Assembly (NCBI GenBank): GCA_963785125.1 | Contig: CAWATU010000003.1 | Span: forward strand, 248,001 to 312,000 | DNA: 64,000 nt | Reading direction: 5' to 3' | Source of the DNA: QHXN01 sp963785125 | GTDB taxonomy: Bacteria > Acidobacteriota > Blastocatellia > Pyrinomonadales > Pyrinomonadaceae | Shown: positions 50,026 to 59,155 of the stretch, in pieces | How positions within the stretch are numbered: the first letter of the stretch is position 1 | Layout of the letters: each line of letters opens with the position of its first letter | The notes under the pieces: generated by a model | What the model was told of the DNA's origin: nothing | The model's database searches: none | The model's input: only the letters and a program-made list of their open reading frames with translations | Program-made: the position numbers and the translations under genes

Positions 50026-52059
50026 ATGCGAATACTTCACAGACTCCTCATCACGCTCCCCATCTTTGTGTTTCTGCTCGCACAGGCCGCCGCCGACGCT
50101 TCCGCGCAGGAGCCGCTCGTCCGTTTCGGCTGCCCCGCCGCTGGCGCCTGTAACCCTACGTCCACGCTTGAGGGGGTGGAGGCCGCCGCCAGCATCTTCA
50201 TCGTCCCCCGAGCGGTAAGCGGGACTTCCGGAACCGTCCCGAAGCTCACCCTCTACACGTTCGAGGGGCGAGAGAGCAGGAATGTGGAGCTGCCCCCCCT
50301 GCAAACCATCCACTTCACCACAGACCCTATTACGCACTGGTACGTCGGACTGCTGGACTCCGGGCAACTGATAGTGGCTCATCCCGAACTGACGAATAAC
50401 ATCGGCTACCTGTTCGGCGGGCAGAGCCTGCGCGACATGGCTCTGGACTCGTCCCCCCTCGTCTACAACGCCGCGACGCGCAGGACGGACATTGACCCGG
50501 CCTCCATCCAGCACCAACTCGCCACCTACAGGGACATCGCCATATGGCAGGAGGGCGAGCAGATTTCCCTGTTCGTCACGGGCATCACGAACCGCCGCCA
50601 GTTCGTCCTGCGCATACGCTTCAACGCCCCCTTTGTTCTGTATGCGGGCGCGCCGAACAACATCATCCCGAGCATCAAGGCGGTGGTCACCTCGACGGCG
50701 CCCGCCGAGGCGGACGTGCCGGCCGGCATCGCCGCCCCCCCTCCCCCCAACGAACTCATCCCGACGCGCTTACGTAACGTCCTGACGACCCTCCCCGTCT
50801 GCGCCCCCGACGGCTCGCAGGAGACCTGTGCCGCGCCCCACAGCGTTGCGGTCTCCTTCGACCCCGACACTCCGGAAGGTCTCGGGCGCCCGCCCGCCTG
50901 GGGCAGGGCCATGGCCAGCAGGGGCATGGCAGCGGACGGGGTCGGCAACTTCTACGTGGCCACCGGCCCGGCGGGCGCCGCCGGGTGCCCGGACTCGGGG
51001 CTCGTCATGTATTCCCGCGACCTGAGCTATCTGGTCTGTTTCCCCCCGGCGGGCGATGCATCCACGGGGCCGGGCATCTATCACGACGTGGGTGTGTCCT
51101 GGATTTCGAGCGCCGCCTACGTGCCGGTCACCTTCGAGACCGACCCCGGCGCCGTCTACCGCTATATCATCTCCTCCGCCTTGGCCGTCGGGGTCTCTTA
51201 CGCAGCGCAGTCGGCCGACTTCGACGGCGACGGCAAGACCGACCTCGCGGTGCGACGCAGCACGCAAGGCTCCTGGTTCGTCATTGAGAGTTCCACCGAC
51301 AGGGGTCGGTTGAACGACTTCGGGGTGCCGTCCGCCCTGCCCGTGCCGGGCGACTTTAACGGCGACGGGAAGACCGACCTCGCGGTCTGGTCGCCCCTGA
51401 CGGGGGAGTGGAGCATTTTAGAGAGCAGTTCGCCTTTGCAGGTCAGAAGTCGCGGCTGGGGGGCGCCGGGCGACATCCCCGTGCCCGCCGACTACGACGG
51501 GGACGGAAAGTGCGACCTCGCCGTCTGGCGTCCGGCCGACGGAGCGTGGTTCGTCCTCGAAAGTTCCACGGGTCTCGGTTGGGGTCGCGGCTGGGGGGCG
51601 CCGGGCGACCTACCCGTGCCAGGCGATTACGACGGCGACGGCAAGGCCGACCTCGCGGTCTGGCGCCCGGCCGACGGGGCGTGGTTCATTATAGACAGCT
51701 CGACCGGGACGGGTCGCGGCCGCGGCTGGGGGGCGCCGGGCGACATCCCTGTGCCCGCCGACTACGACGGCGACGGCAAGACGGACATCGCGGTCTGGCG
51801 CGGCACGCAGGGGGCGTGGTTCATCATCAACAGTTCGACCGGCAGCACGACCGCGCGCGGCTGGGGCTCGCAATCCGTCGGCGACTACCCCGTCCCCGCC
51901 GACTACGACGGAGACGGGAAGGCCGACCTCGCCGTCTGGCGCGGGACGACCGACGCTTGGTTTATCATCAGCAGTTCCACCGGCGCGACCTCCGGCCGCA
52001 GCTGGGGAGTCGAAGCCCTTGGCGACTCGCCGGTTTCCTCCCACATCATCAGGAAGTAA
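50026..52059 (+). CDS. Secreted protein with six VCBS/FG-GAP-like calcium-loop repeats
   Basis: 677 residues: signal peptide (LLITLPIFVFLLAQAAA), an N-terminal domain of about 360 residues with no family recognised, then six tandem repeats of 45-47 residues. Each repeat starts with a calcium-loop motif (ADFDGDGKTDLAV, GDFNGDGKTDLAVW, ADYDGDGKCDLAVW, GDYDGDGKADLAVW, ADYDGDGKTDIAVW, ADYDGDGKADLAVW) and continues with W/F-x-I-x-S-S-T-G and GWGAPGD. The loops begin near 51217, 51352, 51490, 51625, 51760 and 51901. Repeats 3-6 are very similar in DNA too. This type forms integrin-like propellers on the cell surface, often in adhesion or polymer binding. Confidence 0.85.
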   Translation: MRILHRLLITLPIFVFLLAQAAADASAQEPLVRFGCPAAGACNPTSTLEGVEAAASIFIVPRAVSGTSGTVPKLTLYTFEGRESRNVELPPLQTIHFTTDPITHWYVGLLDSGQLIVAHPELTNNIGYLFGGQSLRDMALDSSPLVYNAATRRTDIDPASIQHQLATYRDIAIWQEGEQISLFVTGITNRRQFVLRIRFNAPFVLYAGAPNNIIPSIKAVVTSTAPAEADVPAGIAAPPPPNELIPTRLRNVLTTLPVCAPDGSQETCAAPHSVAVSFDPDTPEGLGRPPAWGRAMASRGMAADGVGNFYVATGPAGAAGCPDSGLVMYSRDLSYLVCFPPAGDASTGPGIYHDVGVSWISSAAYVPVTFETDPGAVYRYIISSALAVGVSYAAQSADFDGDGKTDLAVRRSTQGSWFVIESSTDRGRLNDFGVPSALPVPGDFNGDGKTDLAVWSPLTGEWSILESSSPLQVRSRGWGAPGDIPVPADYDGDGKCDLAVWRPADGAWFVLESSTGLGWGRGWGAPGDLPVPGDYDGDGKADLAVWRPADGAWFIIDSSTGTGRGRGWGAPGDIPVPADYDGDGKTDIAVWRGTQGAWFIINSSTGSTTARGWGSQSVGDYPVPADYDGDGKADLAVWRGTTDAWFIISSSTGATSGRSWGVEALGDSPVSSHIIRK

Positions 52060-52060
52060 A

Positions 52061-52085
52061 GGCGAGTGCTGAGTGGTGACTATTC
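52061..52085. repeat. Single heptad-repeat arm after the VCBS gene
   Basis: AGTGCTG, AGTGGTG, ACTATTC, resembling the units of the nuoI/nuoJ element. No complementary arm is visible before 52200. It contains the apparent GTG start of the next gene. Confidence 0.5.
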
Positions 52086-52539
52086 GCAGGCCGGTTCGCT
52101 CAGGGAGGCCGTAGATATCTGCCGGCGGAGTCTCGCGGCCGACGACCGGGAGAACTATGCTCCGCTCGTGACGGAGGAGCGGGTGCGTTCAGCGATCAGG
52201 GTGGCGCTTGAGAGCTATAAGCATGTGCTTGAAAAGAGGGCTCTACCTTACGGCGAGGAGTACCCGTGGGCGCTTGATAAAGAGGTTGAGAAGCAGTTCA
52301 GCAACTTCAAAGACGTGGTTGAGCCCGTCTACCTGCGCATCGCCGGCGGCGGCTCGTGGCCGCCGGGCGCCTCGTTCGTCTATTACCTGTTTAGAGTAGA
52401 CGACAACAACGTGCGTTACGAATGCCTCGCCCTGCGCCTGCAAATCGAGACGCCCGGCGCGATGTTTCAAGGCTTCGCCCTTCCCATCCTTGACCTCACC
52501 TACGGACGCTTCGGCCCCGACGAAGAGGATGAAGGATAG
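52066..52539 (+). CDS. Hypothetical protein, possibly 5'-truncated
   Basis: 157 residues, soluble, without signal peptide. It has helical, charged first half (AVDICRRSLAADDRENYAPL, then IRVALESYKHVLEKRAL) and a beta-rich second half (SFVYYLFRVDDNNVRYECLA). The only early start is GTG 52066, inside the solitary heptad arm, and no ribosome binding site precedes it. The true start may therefore be lost, or the gene may be a remnant whose front was replaced by the element. Function unknown. Confidence 0.5.
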   Translation: MLSGDYSQAGSLREAVDICRRSLAADDRENYAPLVTEERVRSAIRVALESYKHVLEKRALPYGEEYPWALDKEVEKQFSNFKDVVEPVYLRIAGGGSWPPGASFVYYLFRVDDNNVRYECLALRLQIETPGAMFQGFALPILDLTYGRFGPDEEDEG

Positions 52540-52555
52540 CGACCGCTTCGACGCT

Positions 52556-52723
52556 TCAGCGGCCTCGCGGCCCTTTCAAAGTGAGTCTGAGGTTGGCGTC
52601 GTCGCAGCGTCCGCAGACGACTCGGCGCCGCCCGCCTAAGTAGCAGCGCAACGGGCGGCGCCAGAGAAAGTACCAGCCGGCCACAACGAAGGCCACGCCG
52701 CACGTTATCCAGACGAGTGCCAT
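52556..52723 (-). CDS. Short membrane protein with a CxxC pair
   Basis: 55 residues. A single hydrophobic helix (VWITCGVAFVVAGWYFLW, residues 4-21) is followed by basic residues and VVCGRCDDANLRL, a Cys-x2-Cys pair. The pattern, one helix and a small zinc- or redox-type Cys pair, makes it look like a real small protein. It lies in a gap between convergent neighbours and has no ribosome binding site that stands out, so confidence is moderate. Confidence 0.5.
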   Translation of the reverse strand: MALVWITCGVAFVVAGWYFLWRRPLRCYLGGRRRVVCGRCDDANLRLTLKGPRGR

Positions 52724-52773
52724 CTATTCATCGCTCACCTGATAAAACTCCATGCGCTCGTCTCCCCACAGCG

Positions 52774-53577
52774 TCAGTGGCGCCTGCGACGCACGACGCG
52801 AGGGGACGGCGAGGGCTTGGGGAGCGCGGCGCCGGGCGGGACGAGCCAGTAGTCAAGCGTCCTGTGCGTGCGGATGCCGCCGCCGGCGGTGACGATGCGC
52901 TCGGCCCCAATCGCGTGCAGTTTCAGGATGGCGAGCTTCTCGCGCGCGGCCAGTCGGCGGTCTGTCCCGCGCCGGTTGCGACGCGTCGCGTACCCGTAGA
53001 TGAGCCCGCGCGCCGCCGGGTCAGCCCTGAGCGCGGAGACGAAGGGCGCGTGCCGTTCCTTCGGGGCGGTGTAGTCCTCATACATCTCGCCGCCGGTCTC
53101 CCCGCCGGGGCCGGTCGGGTAGTTCTCGTAGACGACGCGGTCGAAGAGGATGGGATTCTTCTCTCTCGCCAGTGCCGCCGCCCAGTCCAGCGGCGCGACG
53201 GGCGAATCCGCGCCGGGCGGGACGAGCCACAACTCGTACTTCACCTCGTCGCGGAAGCCTGTGTTGACGACCCTGACGCGACCGTCACCGAGCCCGCGCG
53301 CCTTCGTCAGATAACCCTTCATCCAGTAGGCGCGGCGGATGAACCAACTGGGAATCTTGTCCGACATCTGCGGATAGACGGCGATGACCCCGGTCGCCGC
53401 CGGGTTGTTCTGCAATTCGATGGCGAAGTTATCAATCCGCGCCAGCATGTCTGAGTAGGCGATGCCGCCGAACTCGTCGAGCTTGAGCGGGCTGCCCGTC
53501 GGGGGCTGTTGTTGCCGCGCGTGCCCCGCGACGCAGAGGGTCAGGAGAAGCACAGGGGCGAGGGTTAAGACTCTCAC
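52774..53577 (-). CDS. Secreted protein of unknown function
   Basis: 267 residues with a signal peptide (VLTLAPVLLLTLCVAGHA). The folded part shows two similar blocks, each ending in a W/Y-L-V-P-P-G sequence (YELWLVPPGADSP and DYWLVPPGAALP). Each block is preceded by GVIAVYPQ or GLIYGYATR, so a domain of about 100 residues is repeated. The C-terminus is basic (SPRVVRRRRH). It overlaps the start of pncB by 4 nt on the same strand and is probably translated with it. The repeat is visible only as these paired motifs. Confidence 0.6.
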   Translation of the reverse strand: MRVLTLAPVLLLTLCVAGHARQQQPPTGSPLKLDEFGGIAYSDMLARIDNFAIELQNNPAATGVIAVYPQMSDKIPSWFIRRAYWMKGYLTKARGLGDGRVRVVNTGFRDEVKYELWLVPPGADSPVAPLDWAAALAREKNPILFDRVVYENYPTGPGGETGGEMYEDYTAPKERHAPFVSALRADPAARGLIYGYATRRNRRGTDRRLAAREKLAILKLHAIGAERIVTAGGGIRTHRTLDYWLVPPGAALPKPSPSPRVVRRRRH

Positions 53578-55034
53578 GCGTGTTCCTTTTCGGCGGAGAG
53601 GTCGGCCGCCAGCGGCTCCGGCACGTTCAGAACGTCGCGCCAGCCCGAGTCGTCCGAGCGCATCCGCGCGGTCAACTCGTCGCGGAGCGTTCGGAGTTTG
53701 TCGCTCAAGCTGTGCGGGTAAGAGTCGAGGGCGGGGAAGTGCCGGAGCTGCTCTTCGACGAAGGACTTCTGTTTGATGATGGAGGGAATCGACTCGTGCC
53801 GGCCGCCCTCCCAGAAGGGTTGGAGCAGGCGCTCGACGCGCGCGGCGCCGGGTATTTCTACTTGCTCATCGTCGAGCCCCGTCACGTCGGCGACGTACCG
53901 CCCTTCGGCGTCCGAGCCGCGGAAGACTTGCAGACGGCCGGGCAGCGTGGACTTCTCGGGTGTGTTCGAAGCCTTGAGCGTGGGGCGGCCGTCGATGACG
54001 CACTCCTTGAAGATGACGCCCGCGACGCGGCGGACTTCGCCCGAGAGCTTGGTGCCGATGCCGAAGCCCGCCGCCGCGGGGAACTGCTCGACGATGCGGC
54101 GCACGCCTTCGACATCGAGGTCGCCCGTGAGCACCGGCATCAGGTCGTGCAGGCCGTTCGCCTCGAAGAATTCCAGACACCACTTGCCGAGCTGCGCGAG
54201 GTCGCCCGAGTCTACGCGGAAGCCCTTGAAGGCGCGGCGGCGCTCGGGCGTGGAGGTCGCGGCCAGGGCGGCATGTACCGCGCCCATGTGCACGTCGATG
54301 GTGTCGAGCAGGAGCGTCGTGCCCTGCGGGTTGGCGTCGAGCCAGCGTTCGAAGGCGACCTGCTCGAAGTGCTTCGGCCTGCCGGTGCGCGGGTCGGTCT
54401 CGGGCTCGTCCATGAACTCGACGTAGGACTGCTGCCAGTAGTGGGCCTCGGTGCCGACCGCAGGGATTTCGAGCCGGTGCGCGGCCTCCATGTTCGACGT
54501 GTCGTTGAAGCCGCCGATGAAGGCGTAGGTTGCCACGTCCACGGCGCGCTCGATGTCGCCGTTGCGGCGTAAGGAGAAGTCCGAGAGCCAGCGGTCGCCC
54601 GCGGCCATGCGAAGCTGCATGGCGATGGAGGCGGTCGTGATGGGCAGGTCGAAGGCGTGCTCGAACTTTATCTCCTGCGCCTGCGCGAGGCCGAAGGCGC
54701 CGGTGATGTCGGCGAAGGGCTGGCCGGCGAACATGATGGTGCCGGGTCGGACGGCGCGCACCGTGCCGGCGAAGGTGATGTCCTCGACGGCCTTCGCAAA
54801 ACGGTGGAGCCCGCCGCGGTCCTGTTCGAGCGTGCGCAGGCGCGGCCGGTCGATCCGCAAATCCAGCAGCGAGCGCAGGAGGCGTTCGTGCCCCAGACAC
54901 GGCGCGTAAGGGAGCTTCCGTTGCGTCACATAGAAGGTCGCCTCCGTGTCGCTCAAAAGCCCTTCGTGCAGACGCGTCACCTCCTTGTAGGAGGCGTCGC
55001 CCATCGTGGCGTGATAGCGGTCAATGTTGAGCAT
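53574..55034 (-). CDS. pncB: Nicotinate phosphoribosyltransferase
   Basis: Makes nicotinate mononucleotide from nicotinate and PRPP, in the Preiss-Handler salvage route to NAD. 486 residues. Family features: YKEVTRLHEGLLSDTEATFY near the N-terminus, RMAAGDRWLSDFSLRR near residue 145 and the phosphoribosyl site FRVDSGDLAQLGKW near residue 275. Frame intact. The nicotinamidase gene 2 kb upstream on the same strand gives the substrate. The ATG at 55034 sits 2 nt from a solitary heptad arm. Confidence 0.92.
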   Translation of the reverse strand: MLNIDRYHATMGDASYKEVTRLHEGLLSDTEATFYVTQRKLPYAPCLGHERLLRSLLDLRIDRPRLRTLEQDRGGLHRFAKAVEDITFAGTVRAVRPGTIMFAGQPFADITGAFGLAQAQEIKFEHAFDLPITTASIAMQLRMAAGDRWLSDFSLRRNGDIERAVDVATYAFIGGFNDTSNMEAAHRLEIPAVGTEAHYWQQSYVEFMDEPETDPRTGRPKHFEQVAFERWLDANPQGTTLLLDTIDVHMGAVHAALAATSTPERRRAFKGFRVDSGDLAQLGKWCLEFFEANGLHDLMPVLTGDLDVEGVRRIVEQFPAAAGFGIGTKLSGEVRRVAGVIFKECVIDGRPTLKASNTPEKSTLPGRLQVFRGSDAEGRYVADVTGLDDEQVEIPGAARVERLLQPFWEGGRHESIPSIIKQKSFVEEQLRHFPALDSYPHSLSDKLRTLRDELTARMRSDDSGWRDVLNVPEPLAADLSAEKEHA

Positions 55035-55075
55035 GTGTGGTCAGTAGGCTGTGGGCAGATGGCAGTAGGCTGTTG
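55032..55075. repeat. Single heptad-repeat arm upstream of pncB
   Basis: Units GTCAGTA, GGCTGTG, GGCAGAT, GGCAGTA, GGCTGTT, of the GCAGTAG type. No second arm is found within the next 100 nt. It covers the place where the pncB ribosome binding site would be. Confidence 0.6.
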
Positions 55076-55135
55076 CCCCGCGTCTCGGGCATCGAAGGTT
55101 TAATGTCGGCAGCTCTAATGAAGGTTCTTAACCGC

Positions 55136-56847
55136 CTAGAACCGGGTGCTTGCATCCAGGCGCGGGTCGTTCCGGGGTCGCAGCTTCATGAGAAACCCTT
55201 TGGCTTCTATCAACTCGGGCCGGTCGGTGTCGGCGTGGCTGCACAGCGCCACGAGTTGCTTATAGAAGCCTTCGGCCCGCTTCCGGTCGCCTGCGAGCGT
55301 GGCCGCGCGCGCTGCGCCGTAGAGCCCGTTGAAGCGGCCGGGCGCGTTCCGGAGTGAGGACTCGAACTCTCGAGGGCTTCGGCCGGTTGCTTCAGCTCAA
55401 GCAGAAGCTCTCCGAGTTGCTCGCGCGCGGGGAGGAGCGCGCCGGGCGTCACAGGATGTTTGTCGGTGGCGTCGTCCAGCTCCGCCGCCGCACGCATCAG
55501 CCGCAGCGACTCCTCGCGTTTGCCTTCGGCGTGCGCCAGCCATGCGGCGGCGACCTGCCGCGCGATCTCTGACTGCTTCGCCCAGTCGTATCCGCCCTTC
55601 GCTTCGGCGAGCGCCTGACGGATGGCCGTCAGTTTCTCGACCTCCTGACGCGCGGCGGTTGCGTCGCCCATGCGCGCCGCGCCGACCGCCCGCGCGAAAT
55701 GGATGTGCGCCTCGGCCCAGCGGAAGCTCTGCCAGGGGAACTCACCCAGCGAATCCTTTTGCAGAGACAGACGCGCCGCCTCGTCCCAACGACGCCGTTC
55801 GAGCGCGTAGCGCGCGGGGATGGCCGAGGCGGCATAGGCCACTTTGAAAGACTCAGGCTCGGCCTTCCGAACCCTTTTCAGCTCGTCAAGCACGCCCCGC
55901 GCCTTCTCATCCTGCGCGCCTTGCAGGTAGGCGTAGGCGAGGTAGTCCATCGCGTGGAACTGCTCGTCCCAGACGCCCTGCATGCGGTTACGGGCGGCGA
56001 AAGTCTCGGCCGCGGACTTGGCGCCGAGGTTCGAGCTGATGGCCTCCTGCCACAGGCCCAGCCGCGTGAAGATGTGCGAAGGCATGTGGCGGGCGTGCGC
56101 CGAAGAGGGCGCGATCTTCGCGTAACTCCGCGCGGCGGGCAGCGCCATATACGCCAGCGCCGGGTAGTCGTAGCTGTGGATGACGTAGTGCGTGACGCCT
56201 GGGTGCTGCGGCTCGCGCACCAGCACGCGGTTCAAAATCCGCGCCGCCTGCCTTTCGCTGGCGTAACTCTTGTCGCCCGCCGCCATGCCTTTCGCGATGA
56301 GCGTCAGCGCGTAGAAGACGCCAGCCTCGTTGTCCGAAGGGTATCGTTGTGAGAGTCGCGCCAACGCTTCGCCGTAAGCGTTGGCGCGCGCGCGGTGGTC
56401 GAGCCTGTCGGAGTCTTTGTAGAACAACTCAACGGCCGCGATGTAGTCACGCTCGCGCTGCGTGCGCGCGCCGATGGCTGTGGCCTGTTCGACGGCCTTG
56501 ACGCCCCTCTGCAACTCGGCCGCGGTCGGCAGCGCCCAGAGGGGATGGTAGTTGCTCATCGCGACGCCCCAGAAGCCCATGCCGCAACGCGGGTCGGTGA
56601 CCGTGACTTCGTTGAAAGCCTTCTCGGCCTCCTCGTACTCGAAAGAGTGGAGCCACGCGACCGCGCGGTTGAACTGCTTCCGGGCCGCGGGCGTGCATGA
56701 GACCTGGAAGTTGACGTGCCCCAGCTTCTCCGTCTGTTCGTGCTGGTGCCCGTGCATCTCCTGCGCCGTGATGGGCTGTACACGGCAGACGAGCGTGATG
56801 AGCAGCGCCGCAAGCGATAAAGCGGCGAGTGGGAGATTATTTTTCAC
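55136..56847 (-). CDS. Secreted TPR-repeat protein (one frame break)
   Basis: About 570 residues. The start is GTG 56847 behind AGGGAGG; a signal peptide follows (PLAALSLAALLITLVCRV). The body is a chain of helical TPR-like repeats (for example FNRAVAWLHSFEYEEAEKAF, YGEALARLSQRYPSDNEAGV, FHAMDYLAYAYLQGAQDEKA). There are His residues after the signal (HGHQHEQ). The last part (FESSLRNAPGRFNGLYGAAR, then LVALCSHADTDRPELIEAKG) is one base out, with a change near 55362, and ends at 55136. It sits between two NAD salvage genes; no direct role is visible. Confidence 0.8.
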
Positions 56848-56866
56848 GAGCCCTCCCTTATCCTTG

Positions 56867-57424
56867 TCAAACGACTTCGGCCCCGGCCGCGCGCATCTCT
56901 TCGAGGGCGCGCCGGTCGTCGCCGGGGTGGAGGTTGACGGCGCGCATGGCGTCGGTGAGGGCGCGGACGCGGAAGCCCTCGTGTAGCGCGTCGAGGACGG
57001 TCTGCTTGACACAGTAGTCGGTGGCCAGCCCCCCGACCCAGACCTCACGCACGCCCTCGCGGCGCAGGTCTTCGGCGAGCGTCGTCCCGTCGAAGGCGGA
57101 GTAGTTGTCCTCGTCGCCCAAACCCTTCGAGACCACGCCGACACGCGGGTCGTCAAGCAGGTCCTCGTGGAACTCGGCGCCGCGCGTGCCCTGCACGCAG
57201 TGGACAGGCCACGTCCCGCCGTAGGCGGCGAAGTGTTTCGTCTGCGAGGGGTGCCAGTCGCGGCTCTTATAGACGGGCTCGCCCCGTTCGAGGAACTCTT
57301 CGATGAGCCGGTTGAGCGGCCCGACCACTTCGTCGCCGCGCTCGACGGCGAGCGCCCCGCCCGGACAGAAGTCGTTCTGCACGTCCACGACGATGAGCGC
57401 CCGCTTCTCTGTCTCTGAAGACAT
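56867..57424 (-). CDS. pncA: Nicotinamidase (isochorismatase fold)
   Basis: Hydrolyses nicotinamide to nicotinate. 185 residues. The catalytic Asp is in IVVDVQNDFCPGG near residue 12, the metal-site HPSQTKHF is near residue 55, the Lys is expected near residue 98 and the nucleophile Cys is in GLATDYCVKQTVLDAL near residue 145. The ATG at 57424 is chosen since GAGGTGA is placed 5 nt upstream. Feeds pncB in NAD salvage, with a TPR gene in between and only 19 nt to it. Confidence 0.9.
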   Translation of the reverse strand: MSSETEKRALIVVDVQNDFCPGGALAVERGDEVVGPLNRLIEEFLERGEPVYKSRDWHPSQTKHFAAYGGTWPVHCVQGTRGAEFHEDLLDDPRVGVVSKGLGDEDNYSAFDGTTLAEDLRREGVREVWVGGLATDYCVKQTVLDALHEGFRVRALTDAMRAVNLHPGDDRRALEEMRAAGAEVV

Positions 57425-57493
57425 CTCGGTCACCTCTCTCACGCGAATCGGCCTCTACGGTCACGTGCATTCTACGGCACGCGGGGCGCTGCG

Positions 57494-57537
57494 CAAAAAA
57501 AGCCGGCGCGAACGTCTGAAGCGTCCGCGCCGGCTTT
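57494..57537 (-). terminator. Terminator of the subtilisin gene
   Basis: GC-rich stem (57501-57513 with 57524-57536, one mismatch) followed on the minus strand by a run of seven T. Confidence 0.85.
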
Positions 57538-57598
57538 CGGCCGGCGTGCAGCGGGGAGACGGCCCGCACGCCGGGTTGGTGGAGAGGCCGCGGGCGCC

Positions 57599-58819
57599 TC
57601 AGAAGAAGAGCGAGTAGAGCAGGCGGTTGGGCGAGCCCGAGCCGGGGTTCGTGACGACGTTCGTTGTCGAGCCGTTGACGATGGCGTTACGCACCGTCGC
57701 GTTCGACGCGCCCGGGTTGGCTTGCAGGTAGAGCGCCGCCACGCCCGCGACGTGCGGCGAAGCCATCGAAGTGCCGCTGATGGTGTTCGTCGCCGTGTTC
57801 GACGTTGACCACGCGGAGGTAATCGACGAGCCCGGCGCGAAGATGTCCACGCACGTGCCGAAGTTCGAGTAGGAGGCGCGCGCGTCCGTCGAGGTCGTCG
57901 CGCCGACGGTGATGGCCGCGGCCGTGCGTGCGGGCGAGACGTTGCAGGCGTTCTGGCTTTCGTTGCCGGCGGCGACCGCGAAGGTCACGCCCGCGTTGAT
58001 GGCGTTATTGACGGCCGTGTCGAGCGCCGAGGAGGCGCCGCCGCCGAGGCTCATGTTGGCAACCGCCGGGAGTTGCCGGTTCGCGGCGACCCAGTTGACG
58101 CCCGCGATAACGCCCGAGGTCGTCCCCGAGCCCTGGCAGTTGAGCACGCGCACGGCGCGCAGCGAGACGCTCTTGGCGACGCCGTAGGTCGAGCCGCCGA
58201 CGGTGCCGGCGACGTGCGTCCCGTGGCCGTTGCAGTCCTGACCGTTGCGGCCGTCGCCGACGAAGTCCGCGCCGACCGTGGCCCGGCCGCCGAACTGCGA
58301 GTGCGTGGTGCGGATGCCGGTGTCGATGATGTAGGCGCGGACGCCCGAGCCCGTGTAGTTGTAGATGTAGGTGCCGTTCAGGGGGCGGTTGCGCTGGTCG
58401 ATGCGGTCGAGACCCCAGGTCGCACCCGTCTGCGTGGCGTCGGCGGTGTAGACCTGATCCTCCTCGACGAACTCGACGCGCGGGTCTTCACTCAGGGCCA
58501 GCGCCTCCTCCTCGGTCATCTCGGCGGCGTAGCCGTTGAACGCGTGCCTGTAGTACTGCTTGACCCTGCCGCCGTAGGCCGAGACGAGCACGTCGGTTAC
58601 CTGTCTGGCCTGCGAGAAGATGCCGGGCTCGCCCGAGGCCACGTTGTTGAGGACGACGATGTAGTTGTTGGGGATAACCTTCCCCTGATCCTTCCTGTGG
58701 AACTTCTGCGCCTTGCGCTGAAGCTGGGGCGCGGGACTGGCCGAGGAGCGGGAGCCGGAAGAGGTTAAAGCAGTGAGACACAGGGCGAACGTAGCGAGCA
58801 GTAAGAGAGTCTTTCTCAT
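57599..58819 (-). CDS. S8 family serine peptidase (subtilisin/proteinase K type), secreted
   Basis: 406 residues: signal peptide (LLLLATFALCLTALTSSG), an inhibitor I9 propeptide (NNYIVVLNNVASG to EDPRVEFVEEDQVYT), and the catalytic domain with Asp in AYIIDTGIRTTHSQFGG near residue 165, His in NGHGTHVAGTVGG near residue 205 and Ser in ISGTSMASPHVAGVAALYL near residue 355. The oxyanion-hole Asn is in AAGNESQNACN. Complete and intact. It is the best example of an exported degradative enzyme in this window. A promoter with the same -10 context as hemE lies 200 nt upstream. Confidence 0.94.
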   Translation of the reverse strand: MRKTLLLLATFALCLTALTSSGSRSSASPAPQLQRKAQKFHRKDQGKVIPNNYIVVLNNVASGEPGIFSQARQVTDVLVSAYGGRVKQYYRHAFNGYAAEMTEEEALALSEDPRVEFVEEDQVYTADATQTGATWGLDRIDQRNRPLNGTYIYNYTGSGVRAYIIDTGIRTTHSQFGGRATVGADFVGDGRNGQDCNGHGTHVAGTVGGSTYGVAKSVSLRAVRVLNCQGSGTTSGVIAGVNWVAANRQLPAVANMSLGGGASSALDTAVNNAINAGVTFAVAAGNESQNACNVSPARTAAAITVGATTSTDARASYSNFGTCVDIFAPGSSITSAWSTSNTATNTISGTSMASPHVAGVAALYLQANPGASNATVRNAIVNGSTTNVVTNPGSGSPNRLLYSLFF

Positions 58820-59021
58820 TGTCCCTCCAAAGGTCTGTTGAATGTCTGCGGCCGGACGGCGGGCGCGCGACCCGCCGTGAGGTCATCGGCAAAGTGGGGG
58901 AAAGGGCAGACTTACGTCGCGTCCGAGCAAAGGGGAACTGAACTGTCTGTTCGCGGGCAAGTGTCGGAATAAGTAGAAACGTCGGCCCTGGCAGTGGCTG
59001 AAGTCTCTGGTGAGTGCGTGC

Positions 59022-59049
59022 AATATAGCAGCTTTCGCGCGGGGCGCAA
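59022..59049 (-). promoter_or_regulatory. Candidate sigma-70 promoter of the subtilisin gene
   Basis: TTGCGC (complement of 59044-59049) and TATATT (complement of 59022-59027) are 16 bp apart, with TGC directly before the -10. This gives a leader of about 200 nt. Confidence 0.55.
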
Positions 59050-59082
59050 CTACTTTTTTACGCGTGCGGGTTACAGATAACT

Positions 59083-59114
59083 TGAGGGGCGCCTCCGCGT
59101 TGAGACGCCCCTCA
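59083..59114. terminator. Weak hairpin after the O-methyltransferase gene
   Basis: TGAGGGGCG (59083-59091) pairs with CGCCCCTCA (59106-59114) around a 14-nt loop. No T run follows on the minus strand, so function as a terminator is uncertain. Confidence 0.4.
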
Positions 59115-59155
59115 CAGTAAGGTCAATTTATAAAGAAACAGGTCGCGTCGTTCCC

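Larger units (their letters stand above)
58820..59155. other. 336-bp gap upstream of the subtilisin gene
   Basis: No gene. It holds the promoter candidate at 59022, a weak hairpin at 59083 and an otherwise unremarkable long leader before the subtilisin start, with GGAGGGAC as the likely ribosome binding site. Confidence 0.6.

Noticed and set aside
51217..52059. Considered DNA repeats independent of coding
   Set aside because: Repeat lengths of 135-141 nt are multiples of three and keep the protein motif in frame; they are protein repeats.
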